This document shows positions 35,186 to 44,603 of a stretch of 64,000 bases of DNA, in pieces. Source of the stretch: Caballeronia temeraria (GTDB lineage: Bacteria; Pseudomonadota; Gammaproteobacteria; Burkholderiales; Burkholderiaceae). The stretch lies in assembly GCF_001544795.2 (NCBI RefSeq), contig NZ_FCOI02000028.1:35195-99194 (forward strand). The letters run 5' to 3'. Under the pieces are notes generated by a model that had not been told where the DNA came from, did no database searches, and was given only the letters and a program-made list of their open reading frames with translations. Numbering within the stretch: position 1 is the first letter of the stretch; each line of letters opens with the position of its first letter. Position numbers and translations under genes: made by a program.

Positions 35186-36514
35186 ATGAATTTTCCACGT
35201 TCTATAACGCAGCGCCTGCGTTCCAGCGGGTCAGCCCTTGAGCTCGTTTTCAAGGGCGCTAATGCACTCTTCGTCAAGTTGGCCGGTACCGCCTTCTCTT
35301 TCGCTTTTATTGTTTTGCTCAGTCGAGGTGCCGGAAAGAGTGCCGCCGGGAACTATTTCTTGGCATTGAACATCACAACTGTTCTCGCCACAATTGCTCG
35401 ATTTGGACTCGATAACGCAGTGACCCGGTCCGCTGCGCTTGCTCTTAGACAAGAAGATCGTCAAACACTCAAGGGAATCCTGCTGTCTAGCTTGATTTTC
35501 ACATTGACGATATCAATTGTCTTTGCGTTGTTGCTCGCATGTTTTTCGGATCCGGTCGGTAGAGTTTTTAACAATGCGGACTTGTCACCAGTGCTGCGGT
35601 TGATGGCAGTCTCTATCGTTCCAGTTGCTCTTTATACAATCTGCTTCCAATTTTTGCAGGGAGTTGGGTCGACGCAATCGGCCGTGAAGTTGTCTACCAT
35701 ATGGCCTCAGTTGGCAAGTTTGATCATTTTGGCACCCACGCTGTATATCATGCCTGCTAACGCCGGTGGCATTGCCTACGCGCTCGGAGCCTTCGTTGCG
35801 TTAGGTATCGCTTACATTTATGTTTCACGTCATCCGCTATTGCAATGGAAAGCGGTAAGACCGAATTTTAATCAAGGTTCGGTGTTTAGTATGGGAAAGG
35901 TGCTGTTCGTGGCATCGCTGTGCGAACTATCCATGACATGGGCACCTTCGATCCTCGTCGGATTCATGAGGTCTTCAGGAGACGTCGCTCTGTTTTCGGT
36001 GGCCCAGCGCATAACGATGTTAATTGGCTTCTTCTTTATTTCCATCAATATGATAGCCATGCCCAAGATCGCTGCCTTATGCGCGGACTTTGATTGGCGC
36101 GGTGTTGCCCATACCGTAAAGCGGTCATCCATATTAATGACTGCCGGAGCGTTGCCTCTATTTATTCTTTGCGTAGTTTGTCCGAGATTTCTTCTGCGTG
36201 TCTTTGGCGACGGTTTTGTGGACGCGTCGAGTGCATTGATCATTCTTGCGATTGGTCAAATGGCAAGTGTTGTCACAGGGCCAGTAGCCAGTACATTGGT
36301 AATGTGTGGGCGTGAACGCACGTATCGTAATATTCAAATAATAGCCGGGCTCTTCTGTTTGTCGTCTTTGACGATACTTACTCGCGCCTACGGCCCCAAC
36401 GGAGCCGCACTCGCAGTAGCGGCAACGAATTGGCTTCAGAAACTGCTATGTGCCTACTTCGTTTGGTCCAGATTTTCAACTGACTCGCGGACCGTGCCTT
36501 CGCGTACTCGTTAG
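35186..36514 (+). CDS. Oligosaccharide flippase, Wzx-like (MOP superfamily)
   Basis: A 442-residue membrane protein with about twelve to fourteen membrane segments. The start VFKGANALFVKLAGTAFSFAFIVLLSRGAGKSAAGNYFLALN is typical of polysaccharide flippases, with the conserved glycine-rich stretch and ATIARFGLDNAVTR. It would move the lipid-linked repeat unit to the periplasmic side for the polymerase. Last gene of the exopolysaccharide cluster; AT-rich like the three genes before it. Confidence 0.9.
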   Translation: MNFPRSITQRLRSSGSALELVFKGANALFVKLAGTAFSFAFIVLLSRGAGKSAAGNYFLALNITTVLATIARFGLDNAVTRSAALALRQEDRQTLKGILLSSLIFTLTISIVFALLLACFSDPVGRVFNNADLSPVLRLMAVSIVPVALYTICFQFLQGVGSTQSAVKLSTIWPQLASLIILAPTLYIMPANAGGIAYALGAFVALGIAYIYVSRHPLLQWKAVRPNFNQGSVFSMGKVLFVASLCELSMTWAPSILVGFMRSSGDVALFSVAQRITMLIGFFFISINMIAMPKIAALCADFDWRGVAHTVKRSSILMTAGALPLFILCVVCPRFLLRVFGDGFVDASSALIILAIGQMASVVTGPVASTLVMCGRERTYRNIQIIAGLFCLSSLTILTRAYGPNGAALAVAATNWLQKLLCAYFVWSRFSTDSRTVPSRTR

Positions 36515-36573
36515 CTCGAAGGGGTCACTCCAGAGGGGGCCCGATTAGTGGTGACGTTGTCTTGGGAGTCTTC

Positions 36574-37665
36574 TCACCCCCCCACCACCAAAAACCCCCT
36601 CCTCCTCAACAACTCCAGCACCCCCCTGGGCCCGCCCAAATGCAACGCCCCGATCGCCACAAACACCGGCTTATCCGGCGCGGCCATCGCAACAATCCTC
36701 GTGACGAACCGCTGATTCCGCTGATAAACCACCCGGTTATCGATCTGCGCCGCCAGCGTCTTCGACCTCGCCAGCTTCGAGCTCTTGGCATCGTCCCAGG
36801 CCTTCAACGCATCCGCATCTCCGATACGCCATAGCCTGTGCAACTCCTTCACATCGGCGACATTCTCCGCTGGCGTCTGCACCAGATCCTGCGCCAGCAT
36901 CTCCCTCTGCTGCGCCGACGTCAGCCGCGTAAAAGTCGAAATCTGCTCGTTCAGCGTCTCCAGTCCGACGATCTTCCCCCGCGCGCGCAAATAAACATTC
37001 TGCAACTGCGCTTCGGTCCCATACTCGCTCTGAAATCCCGCCTTCAACGTGTCGTAGGTTTCGATCAGCATCGACGCGAGCCACGGCCGCGTGTGCCGCA
37101 ACTCCTTCAACGCCGCCGGATTGCTGCGCATGCGCGCCTCGACCTGCTTCCACAACGAGTCCGGCAAATAGTCGATCAGACACTCGCTGCGGCACATGCC
37201 GTAGCGGTTCACATCGTCCTGGGAGAGCAGCAGTTCGTCGGGGGAAATTTCGAGCGCCAGTGTCGGCGATGCATCGAGTGCCGCGAGTATCGATTTGCGA
37301 AACGGCTGCTCGGGCGGATAGTCGCTCGCGAAACCAACGTGGAGCGTGCCGAGCACATAGATGGTCGTCGCGCCCTTGGTCGCGACGTAGAACGGCATGC
37401 GCGGCGGTTGCGCACGCACCGGACCGCTCGCGGTCGTGCCGTTCGTGCGGTCGACGCGCGGCGGTGAAGCAGGATTGGCCGGCGCGGCGGCGGAGCCCGC
37501 ATCGCCCGCGGCCTGCGGCGTGCGCGATCCGACCACCGCAAAACCCGGCGACGACACCGAGACACCCGCCGTAAACAGCACGAACGACAGCACGAGGGCT
37601 GTCGTTTTGGCGAACGCCGCGCGCAGAAAACGCGGCTTGTCGTATGAATCCGGCACGACCGACAT
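36574..37665 (-). CDS. TraB/GumN family protein
   Basis: A 363-residue protein with an N-terminal hydrophobic segment (TTALVLSFVLFTAGVSVSSPGFAVVG) that could be a signal peptide or anchor. The TraB/GumN domain has IYVLGTLHVGF and, at the C-terminus, FVAIGALHLGGPRGVLELL, the two GxxH motifs of a proposed metal-dependent hydrolase fold. The start at 37665 is preferred over a frame opening at 37749 that would overlap dppF. It is convergent with the exopolysaccharide cluster; a link to it is not shown. Function unknown. Confidence 0.85.
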   Translation of the reverse strand: MSVVPDSYDKPRFLRAAFAKTTALVLSFVLFTAGVSVSSPGFAVVGSRTPQAAGDAGSAAAPANPASPPRVDRTNGTTASGPVRAQPPRMPFYVATKGATTIYVLGTLHVGFASDYPPEQPFRKSILAALDASPTLALEISPDELLLSQDDVNRYGMCRSECLIDYLPDSLWKQVEARMRSNPAALKELRHTRPWLASMLIETYDTLKAGFQSEYGTEAQLQNVYLRARGKIVGLETLNEQISTFTRLTSAQQREMLAQDLVQTPAENVADVKELHRLWRIGDADALKAWDDAKSSKLARSKTLAAQIDNRVVYQRNQRFVTRIVAMAAPDKPVFVAIGALHLGGPRGVLELLRRRGFLVVGG

Positions 37666-37709
37666 CTTAAAACATTCGCATGACGCGCCGCGCACCCGCC
37701 CGGCGAGAA

Positions 37710-38714
37710 TCAGACGTCGATTTCGCCGACCTCCTCGGCGCGATGACACGACACCTGACGTCCATCGACGGCACGCAGCTTAGGCTCCTCTGCGCGGCAT
37801 CGCTCGATCGCATACGGGCAGCGCTGATGGAACGTGCAGCCCGACGGCGGATTGAGCGGCGACGGCATCTCGCCCTGCAGCTTGATCTTGATGCGCCGGT
37901 CTTCCTCGAAGATCGCGGGCGTCGCGGACATCAGCGCGCGCGTATACGGATGGCGCGGCTTCGCAAAGATCGTCTTCTTGTCGCCGACTTCGGCCACGCC
38001 GCCGAAGTACATCACCATCACGTCGTCGGCGATATGCTCCACCACCGACAAGTTATGCGAGATGAACACGTAGCTCGTGCCGAACTGCGCCTGCAAGTCC
38101 ATGAACAGATTCAGAATCTGCGCCTGGATCGACACATCGAGCGCGGACACGGGTTCATCGGCGACGACGATCTGCGGATCGAGAATCATCGCCCGCGCAA
38201 TCGCCACGCGCTGACGCTGCCCGCCCGAAAACATGTGCGGATAGCGCGACGCATGCTCCGGCCGCAAACCGACAGTCCGCATCATCTTCGCGATGCGCTC
38301 GGCGCGCTGCGTCGACGAAAGCGACGTGTTGATCGCGAGCGGCTCGCCGAGCGTCTGCTCGACGGTCTTGCGCGGATTCAGCGACGCGAACGGGTTCTGA
38401 AACACCATCTGCACGCGCTGACGCAACTCGGCGATCTTCGCCTTGCTTGCGCCCGCGACATCGTCGCCTTCGATCAGCAGACGGCCCGACGTCGGCGGTT
38501 CGATCATCGTCAACTGACGCGCGAGCGTCGACTTGCCGCAGCCCGATTCACCGACGACCGCGAGCGTGCGCCCGCGCTTCAGCTCGAACGACACGCCGTT
38601 GAGCGCCTTCACCGTGCCGTGCTTGAACGCGCTGCGCTTCACGTCGTAATGCTTCGTGAGCTGGTCGGCGGCGAGCACGATGTCCTGAGTCACTTCCTTC
38701 GGTACGGCGTTCAT
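37710..38714 (-). CDS. dppF: Dipeptide ABC transporter ATP-binding protein DppF
   Basis: A 334-residue ATPase of the oligopeptide/dipeptide type. Walker A is GESGCGKST, the signature motif is FSGGQRQRVAIARA, Walker B is IVVADEPVSALD, and the C-terminal oligopeptide extension has CTFHQRCPYA with the cysteines typical of the family. Last gene of dppABCDF; its start overlaps the dppD stop as ATGA. Confidence 0.94.
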   Translation of the reverse strand: MNAVPKEVTQDIVLAADQLTKHYDVKRSAFKHGTVKALNGVSFELKRGRTLAVVGESGCGKSTLARQLTMIEPPTSGRLLIEGDDVAGASKAKIAELRQRVQMVFQNPFASLNPRKTVEQTLGEPLAINTSLSSTQRAERIAKMMRTVGLRPEHASRYPHMFSGGQRQRVAIARAMILDPQIVVADEPVSALDVSIQAQILNLFMDLQAQFGTSYVFISHNLSVVEHIADDVMVMYFGGVAEVGDKKTIFAKPRHPYTRALMSATPAIFEEDRRIKIKLQGEMPSPLNPPSGCTFHQRCPYAIERCRAEEPKLRAVDGRQVSCHRAEEVGEIDV

Positions 38715-39703
38715 CGCGCGCCTCCTTCCACCACCACATCGATATTCAACGGCTTGATGCATCGCGCGCGCACGGCCGGATCGTTCTTGTCGAGCTGATA
38801 GAGACTCGGCCGCGCCTTCCGGCAATCGTCGACGGCATACTTGCAGCGCGGCGCGAAGAGACAGCCGCTCGGCCGGTCGTCCTTGCCCGGCACCATGCCC
38901 GGTAGCGCGGCGAGACGGTCCGCGCCGCGCGAATGCTCGGGAATCGCGGCGAGCAGCGCTTCCGTGTACGGATGATGCGGCTCGCTGAAGATCGTCGGCA
39001 CATGATTCGTTTCGATGATCTCGCCCGCGTACATCACCGCGACGCGCTGCGCCACTTCGGACACGACCGCGAGATCGTGCGAAATCAGCACGAGCGCCAT
39101 GCCGCGTTCCTTCTGCAGCTTCACGAGCAGTTCCATGATCTGCGCCTGGATCGTCACGTCGAGCGCGGTGGTCGGCTCGTCGGCGATCAAAAGCTTCGGA
39201 TTGCACGCGACCGCCATCGCGATCATCACGCGCTGGTTCATGCCGCCCGACATCTGATGCGGAAACGCGTTGATGCGGCTCTTCGCGTCCGGAATGCCGA
39301 CCTGATCGAGCAGCTCGAGCGCGCGTTTGTCGAGCGCGGCGCCGCGCAGACCTTCGTGCAGCTTCAGCACTTCCTTGATCTGATAGCCGACGGTGTAGCT
39401 CGGGTTCAGGCTCGTCAGCGCGTCCTGGAACACCATCGCGATGTCCTTGCCGATGATCCTGCGACGCTCGCGCGCCGACGCCTTCAGCAAGTCCTTGCCA
39501 TCGAACGTGACCTGATCGGCGGTGACCTTGCCGGGTGCGTCGATGAGGCCCATCAGCGCCATCATCGTGACGCTCTTGCCCGAGCCGGATTCGCCGACGA
39601 CGCCGACGACTTCGCCCGGCTTCACGGACAGATCGATGCGATCGACGGCCTGCGTGCCGCCGAACGTCACCTGCAAATTGCGGATAGTCAGAAGATCGTT
39701 CAT
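38711..39703 (-). CDS. dppD: Dipeptide ABC transporter ATP-binding protein DppD
   Basis: A 330-residue ATPase with Walker A GESGSGKSV, signature SGGMNQRVMIAMA, Walker B LLIADEPTTALD and the C-terminal cysteine motif GCLFAPRCKYA. It pairs with DppF to power peptide import. The start at 39703 (MNDLLTI) is chosen because the longer frame from 39739 would run into the dppC stop. Confidence 0.94.
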   Translation of the reverse strand: MNDLLTIRNLQVTFGGTQAVDRIDLSVKPGEVVGVVGESGSGKSVTMMALMGLIDAPGKVTADQVTFDGKDLLKASARERRRIIGKDIAMVFQDALTSLNPSYTVGYQIKEVLKLHEGLRGAALDKRALELLDQVGIPDAKSRINAFPHQMSGGMNQRVMIAMAVACNPKLLIADEPTTALDVTIQAQIMELLVKLQKERGMALVLISHDLAVVSEVAQRVAVMYAGEIIETNHVPTIFSEPHHPYTEALLAAIPEHSRGADRLAALPGMVPGKDDRPSGCLFAPRCKYAVDDCRKARPSLYQLDKNDPAVRARCIKPLNIDVVVEGGAR

Positions 39704-39704
39704 A

Positions 39705-40622
39705 TCAGCCCATCCGTTTGAGTTTCGGATCGAGCGCATCGCGCAGACCGTCGCCGAGCAGGTTGATCACGAGCACCGAGATCAGGATCGACAAGCCCGG
39801 CATCGTCACGATCCACCATGCGCTTTCGATGTAATCGCGCGCCGATGCCAGCATCGCCCCCCACTCCGCCGCCGGCGGTTGCACGCCGAGGCCGAGGAAG
39901 CCGAGCGCGGCGGCATCGAGAATCGCGGACGAGAAGCCGAGCGTCGCCTGCACGATCAGCGGCGCGGCGCAGTTCGGCAGCACTTGCGAGAACATCAGCC
40001 GCACGGTGCCGGCACCCGCCACGCGCGATGCCGTCACGTATTCCTTCTGCAATTCGCCGAGCGCCGACGCACGCGTGAGACGCACATAACCCGGCAGCGC
40101 GACGATTGCGATTGCGAGCATCGTATTGACGAGTCCCGGCCCGATGATCGCGACGACCGCGACCGCCAGCAGCAGCGAAGGCAACGCGAGCAGCACGTCC
40201 ATCACGCGCATGATCGGCGTATCGAGCCAGTTGAAGAACGCGGCCATCAGACCGAGCACGACGCCCGGAATCAGCGCGAGCACCACCGACACGAAGCCGA
40301 TCCAGAACGACAGCCGCGCGCCGTACATCAGACGCGAGAGGATGTCGCGGCCGGCTTCATCGGTGCCGAGCGGGAACATGCGGTTGCCGCCTTCGAGCCA
40401 CGCGGGCGGAATCTTCACGTAATCGCGATATTGCTCGATCGGACTATGCGGCGCGATCAGCGGCGCGGTGATCGCGACGATGATCAGCACCAGCACGATC
40501 AGACCCGCGACGACAGCGCCGCGATTGCGCGAGAAGTTCGCCCAGAATTCGCGCGCCGCGACCATGCGGCCGGACGGCGGCGTCAGCGCGCCGGGCGGGA
40601 GATTGTTTTGAACGTCAGCCAT
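39705..40622 (-). CDS. dppC: Dipeptide ABC transporter permease DppC
   Basis: A 305-residue inner-membrane permease with about six membrane segments. The N-terminal extension before TM1 and the periplasmic HPLGTDEAGRDILSR-type motif (FPLGTDEAGRDILSR) are typical of DppC/OppC; the ATPase-contact EAA loop is EYVTASRVAGAG. It lies nine bases after dppB. Confidence 0.95.
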   Translation of the reverse strand: MADVQNNLPPGALTPPSGRMVAAREFWANFSRNRGAVVAGLIVLVLIIVAITAPLIAPHSPIEQYRDYVKIPPAWLEGGNRMFPLGTDEAGRDILSRLMYGARLSFWIGFVSVVLALIPGVVLGLMAAFFNWLDTPIMRVMDVLLALPSLLLAVAVVAIIGPGLVNTMLAIAIVALPGYVRLTRASALGELQKEYVTASRVAGAGTVRLMFSQVLPNCAAPLIVQATLGFSSAILDAAALGFLGLGVQPPAAEWGAMLASARDYIESAWWIVTMPGLSILISVLVINLLGDGLRDALDPKLKRMG

Positions 40623-40631
40623 CGTGTGTCC

Positions 40632-41642
40632 TCAGCGAGTATGGCGAATGCGCGGATTCAACACGCCGTAAAACAGATCGACGACCAGATTCACGACGAT
40701 CACGAGCGTCGCGATCATCAGAATGCCGCCTTGCACGACCGGATAGTCACGACGCGAAATGGCGTCGATGAGCCACTTGCCGACGCCCGGCCACGAGAAC
40801 AGCGTCTCGGTCAGCACCGCGCCCGCGAGCAGCGTGCCGACCTGCAGGCCGATCACGGTCACCACGGGAATCAGCGCGTTGCGCAGCGCATGCACGACGA
40901 CCACGCGCAGCGGCGACAAACCCTTCGCGCGCGCCGTGCGGATGAAGTCCTCGCGCAGCACTTCGAGCATCGACGAACGCGTCATGCGCGCGATGACCGC
41001 GAGCGGAATCGTGCCGAGCACGATGGTCGGCAGAATCAGATGCGACAGCGCCGACTTGAACGCGCCTTCATCGGTGGAGAAGAGCGCATCGATCAGCATG
41101 AATCCGGTGACGTGCGGAATGTCGTATTCCACCGCGATGCGGCCCGACACCGGCGTCCAGCCGAGCTTCGCCGAGAAGAACATGATGAGGATCAAACCCC
41201 ACCAGAAAATCGGCATCGAGTAGCCGGTGAGCGCGGTGCCCATCACGCCGTGATCGACGACCGTGCCGCGCTTCAACGCCGCCGCGACGCCCGCCGGCAG
41301 TCCGACGACGAGCGCGAAGATCATCGCGCAAATGGAGAGTTCGACGGTCGCGGGAAAGCGCGCGAGGAACTCGCCCATCACGCTGGTATTCGTGATGATC
41401 GACGTGCCGAGATCGCCCTTCAGCGCGTGGCCGACGTAAGTCAGGTATTGCAGAGGAAGCGGCTGATCCAGACCTAAGCGCTTCATGGCTTCGGCGTGCA
41501 TGGCCGGGTCCACGCCGCGCTCGCCCATCATCACTTCGATGGGGTCGCCAGGGATCAGGTGAATGAGCGCGAACGCGAGAATCGTAATGCCGATGAACGT
41601 CGGTATCACCATTCCTATGCGTCGCAAAACGAATCGGAACAT
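40632..41642 (-). CDS. dppB: Dipeptide ABC transporter permease DppB
   Basis: A 336-residue permease. It starts MFRFVLRRIGMVIPTFIGITILAF, with the conserved IPGDPIEVMMGERG loop after TM1 and the EAA-type loop DFIRTARAKGLSPLRVVVVHALRNALIPV. About six membrane segments. It forms the channel with DppC. A hairpin in the 125 bases between dppA and this gene probably lowers its expression relative to the binding protein. Confidence 0.95.
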   Translation of the reverse strand: MFRFVLRRIGMVIPTFIGITILAFALIHLIPGDPIEVMMGERGVDPAMHAEAMKRLGLDQPLPLQYLTYVGHALKGDLGTSIITNTSVMGEFLARFPATVELSICAMIFALVVGLPAGVAAALKRGTVVDHGVMGTALTGYSMPIFWWGLILIMFFSAKLGWTPVSGRIAVEYDIPHVTGFMLIDALFSTDEGAFKSALSHLILPTIVLGTIPLAVIARMTRSSMLEVLREDFIRTARAKGLSPLRVVVVHALRNALIPVVTVIGLQVGTLLAGAVLTETLFSWPGVGKWLIDAISRRDYPVVQGGILMIATLVIVVNLVVDLFYGVLNPRIRHTR

Positions 41643-41678
41643 GATCGCCCTTTTCGGTATTGGGAGGACTGAAAACGC

Positions 41679-41718
41679 GTCCGGCGGCTGGGATCGTTGT
41701 CGACCCGCGCCGCCGGAC
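41679..41718 (-). terminator. Hairpin between dppA and dppB (probable partial terminator / mRNA stabiliser)
   Basis: GTCCGGCGGC pairs perfectly with GCCGCCGGAC across a 20-base loop, followed on the minus strand by GCGTTTTC. Such hairpins after binding-protein genes are known to give more binding protein than permease; here it is an inference from position. Confidence 0.6.
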
Positions 41719-41767
41719 CTGTTCGATTAGTTATGGTTTAGTGCAAAAACTGTTCGGCAGCAAAACC

Positions 41768-43402
41768 TTATTGCAGGCCGACGCCATCGAAACGCGCGTA
41801 GCCGAGCGGCTCGATCTTCATGCCCGTCACCTTCTTGCTCACCGGCTGATACACCGTCGAGTGCGCGATCGGCGAGAACGGCAATTGCTGCGCGAAGATC
41901 TGCTGCGCGTCGGTGTAAGCCTTCGTGCGCGCGGCGACATCGGTCGTCGAACGGCCCTTCACGACGAGATCGTCGAACGGCTTGTAGCACCACTTCGAGA
42001 AGTTGCTGCCCTTCACCGCGTCGCAGCCGAGCAGCGTGCCGAGCCAGTTGTCCGGATCGCCGTTGTCGCCCGTCCAGCCGATCAGGAGCGCGTCATGTTC
42101 GCCCGCGTGCGCGCGCTTCAGATACTCGCCCCACTCGTACGAGACGATCTTCGCCTTCACGCCGATCTTCGCCCAGTCCGCCTGGATCATTTCGGCCATC
42201 AGGCGCGCGTTCGGGTTGTAGGCGCGCTGCACGGGCATGGCCCACAGCGTGATCTCGAAGCCGTCCGGAAAGCCCGCTTTCTTCAGCAGGTCCTTCGCCT
42301 TCGCCGTGTCGTACGTCTGGCCTTTCAGATTCTTGTCATAGGACCACTGCGTCGGCGGCATCGGTGCGGTGGCCGGCTGGCCCGCGCCCTGATACACGGA
42401 ATCGATGATCGCCTTCTTGTTGATCGCCATGTCGAGCGCGCGGCGCACGTCGGTGTTGTCGAGGCCCTTCTTCGTCACGTTGTACGCGACATAGCCTTCG
42501 TTGAAGCCCGCCTGCGACGGCGTATCGATGTTCGACGCCGACTTCAGCGCCGCGATATCGCCCGGACGCGGATAGCTCATCACCTGGCATTCGTTGCTCT
42601 TCAGCTTCTGCACGCGCACGGCGGCGTCCGGCGTGATCGAGAAGATCAGCTTGCTGATCTGCACCGCGTTCGGCTTCCAGTAATCAGGATTGCCGTCGAA
42701 ACGGATGGTCGCGTCCTTCGTATAGCTGCGGAAGATGAACGGGCCCGTGCCGACCGGCTGCTGGTTGATGTCGGCGGCCTTGCCGTCCTTCATCAGCTTG
42801 TCGGCATACTCGGCCGACAGGATCGACGCGTATTCCATCGCCATGTTCTGGATGAACGGCGCGCTCACTTCCTTCAGCGTGAACTTCACGGTGTACGGGT
42901 CCACCTTCTCGATCTTCGAGATCAGCTTGTCCATGCCGAGGTCCGTGAAATACGGAAACTGCACGTTGTACGCCTTGCGGAACGGATTGTTCGGATCGAG
43001 CATGCGGTTGAACGTGAAGATCACGTCGTCCGCATTGAATTCGCGCGTCGGCTTGAAGAAGGACGTCGTCTGGAACTTCACGCCATGACGCAGATGGAAC
43101 GTGTAGGTCAGGCCGTCGGAGGAAACATCCCACTTTTCGGCGAGACCCGGCTCGACCTTCGTGCCGCCGCGTTCGAATTCGACGAGACGGTTATAGACCG
43201 TGAAGGTGTTCGCGGTGAAATCGGTGCCGGTGGTGTACTGAGCCGGATCGAAGCCGGCCGGGCTGCCTTCCGAGCAGTACACGAGCGTCTTGTTCGGGAT
43301 CCCGGCCGCGTTCGCCGCGCTTGCCGCGAAAAGCGTTGCCGTGGCCACGGCGCCCGCGAGCGCTGAACTGCGGATGGCTCGCAACAGGCTGTTTTTGTTC
43401 AT
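41768..43402 (-). CDS. dppA: Periplasmic dipeptide-binding protein DppA
   Basis: A 544-residue family-5 solute-binding protein. The signal peptide has a hydrophobic run ending AASAANA. The mature start KTLVYCSEGSPAGFDPAQYT and the stretch FNADDVIFTFNRMLDPNNPF are typical of DppA. The start at 43402 has GGAGGAAAC directly ahead; the longer frame to 43483 lacks one. It binds dipeptides (possibly also heme or aminolevulinate in some bacteria) and delivers them to DppBCDF. Confidence 0.95.
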   Translation of the reverse strand: MNKNSLLRAIRSSALAGAVATATLFAASAANAAGIPNKTLVYCSEGSPAGFDPAQYTTGTDFTANTFTVYNRLVEFERGGTKVEPGLAEKWDVSSDGLTYTFHLRHGVKFQTTSFFKPTREFNADDVIFTFNRMLDPNNPFRKAYNVQFPYFTDLGMDKLISKIEKVDPYTVKFTLKEVSAPFIQNMAMEYASILSAEYADKLMKDGKAADINQQPVGTGPFIFRSYTKDATIRFDGNPDYWKPNAVQISKLIFSITPDAAVRVQKLKSNECQVMSYPRPGDIAALKSASNIDTPSQAGFNEGYVAYNVTKKGLDNTDVRRALDMAINKKAIIDSVYQGAGQPATAPMPPTQWSYDKNLKGQTYDTAKAKDLLKKAGFPDGFEITLWAMPVQRAYNPNARLMAEMIQADWAKIGVKAKIVSYEWGEYLKRAHAGEHDALLIGWTGDNGDPDNWLGTLLGCDAVKGSNFSKWCYKPFDDLVVKGRSTTDVAARTKAYTDAQQIFAQQLPFSPIAHSTVYQPVSKKVTGMKIEPLGYARFDGVGLQ

Positions 43403-43726
43403 GTTTCCTCCAAGTCGATGCCGGCTCCTGGCCGGCGTAGCGCGAGTGTACTTGATCGCGCCGCCCCGTTTTTTACGGAGCACACGCGCAAAGTGGGCGC
43501 TACCCTAGCACGAACAAAAGTGACGTGCGTTGTTGGTTTTCCCCACTAGAACTTGTCGTCGATGACGCTTCGATAAGGGTAGGTTATTACCCATGCCGGC
43601 AGGTGATACATCGGTCGGCAAAATATTGCGCTTGCAGACGCGAGCCAGCGAAAAAAGACGATGAAATCAGAAGGAAAAGAAAGAACCGCGCGACGAACGC
43701 CGCGCGGGTGAAACTTCGATGCCGAA
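43403..43726. other. Intergenic region between dppA and metF
   Basis: Holds the dppA promoter and leader on the minus strand and the metF terminator at its far end. No clear promoter boxes were identified by eye. No open frame with recognisable content. Confidence 0.5.
43670..43707 (-). terminator. Rho-independent terminator of the ahcY-metF operon
   Basis: CCGCGCG pairs with CGCGCGG around an 8-base loop, 20 bases after the metF stop, and is followed on the minus strand by TTCTTTCTTTTCC. Confidence 0.75.
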
Positions 43727-44566
43727 TCAGACGCTCTTGAAGCCGAGCCGCTCGCACACCGTTTTCGACGCCCACGAGCCGTTGAGCGTGTAGAAATGCA
43801 GCCCCGGCGCGCCTTCGTCGATGAGACGGCGGCACAGGCTCGTCACCACGTCGACGCCGAACGCGCGGATCGACTCGCGATCGTCGCCGAAGCTTTCGAG
43901 ACGGCGCGCGATCCACTTCGGCACTTCGGCGCCGCACATGTCGGAAAAGCGCATCAGTTGCGTGAAGTTCGTGATCGGCATGATGCCCGGCACGATCGGC
44001 ACGTCGACGCCCAGCTTGCGTGCTTCCTCGACAAACTTGAAGTACGAATCGGCGTTGAAGAAGTACTGCGTGATCGCCGAGTTCGCGCCCGCCTTCACCT
44101 TGCGCGCGAAGTTTTCGAGATCGGCTTTCGGCGACCGCGATTGCGGATGGAACTCCGGATACGCGGCCACTTCGATGTTGAACCAGTCGCCGTGCTCCTG
44201 GCGGATGAACGCCACGAGCTCCGACGCATAGCGCAACTCGCCGACTTCGCCCATACCCGAAGGCAGATCGCCGCGCAGCGCGACGATATGGCGAATGCCG
44301 TGCCCGCGGTACTGCGAAAGAATGGCGCGCAGATTGTCCTTCGACGAGCCGATGCACGACAGATGCGGCGCGGCCTCGAATCCTTCCGAGGCCATTTCGA
44401 GCACGGTGTCGAGCGTGCCTTGCTGTGTGGAGCCGCCCGCGCCGAACGTCACGGAGACGAACTTGGGCGACAGCTTCTTCAGTTCGGCGCGGGACGCGCG
44501 CAGCTTGTCCACGCCTTCCTGCGTCTTCGGCGGGAAAAACTCGAATGAGAGTTCGATCGGTTTCAT
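43727..44566 (-). CDS. metF: Methylenetetrahydrofolate reductase MetF
   Basis: MetF reduces 5,10-methylene-THF to 5-methyl-THF, the methyl donor for methionine synthesis. The 279 residues begin MKPIELSFEFFPPKT (catalytic glutamate in FEFFPP); VTFGAGGST, ALRGDLPSG and AYPEFHP are FAD- and folate-site motifs; the C-terminal LHFYTLN is typical. It lies downstream of ahcY with a small membrane protein gene between, so it can be controlled by the SAH riboswitch at the operon start. Confidence 0.96.
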   Translation of the reverse strand: MKPIELSFEFFPPKTQEGVDKLRASRAELKKLSPKFVSVTFGAGGSTQQGTLDTVLEMASEGFEAAPHLSCIGSSKDNLRAILSQYRGHGIRHIVALRGDLPSGMGEVGELRYASELVAFIRQEHGDWFNIEVAAYPEFHPQSRSPKADLENFARKVKAGANSAITQYFFNADSYFKFVEEARKLGVDVPIVPGIMPITNFTQLMRFSDMCGAEVPKWIARRLESFGDDRESIRAFGVDVVTSLCRRLIDEGAPGLHFYTLNGSWASKTVCERLGFKSV

Positions 44567-44603
44567 GATGTTTTATGACGCACGGCAGCGCCCGCGGTCA
44601 ACG

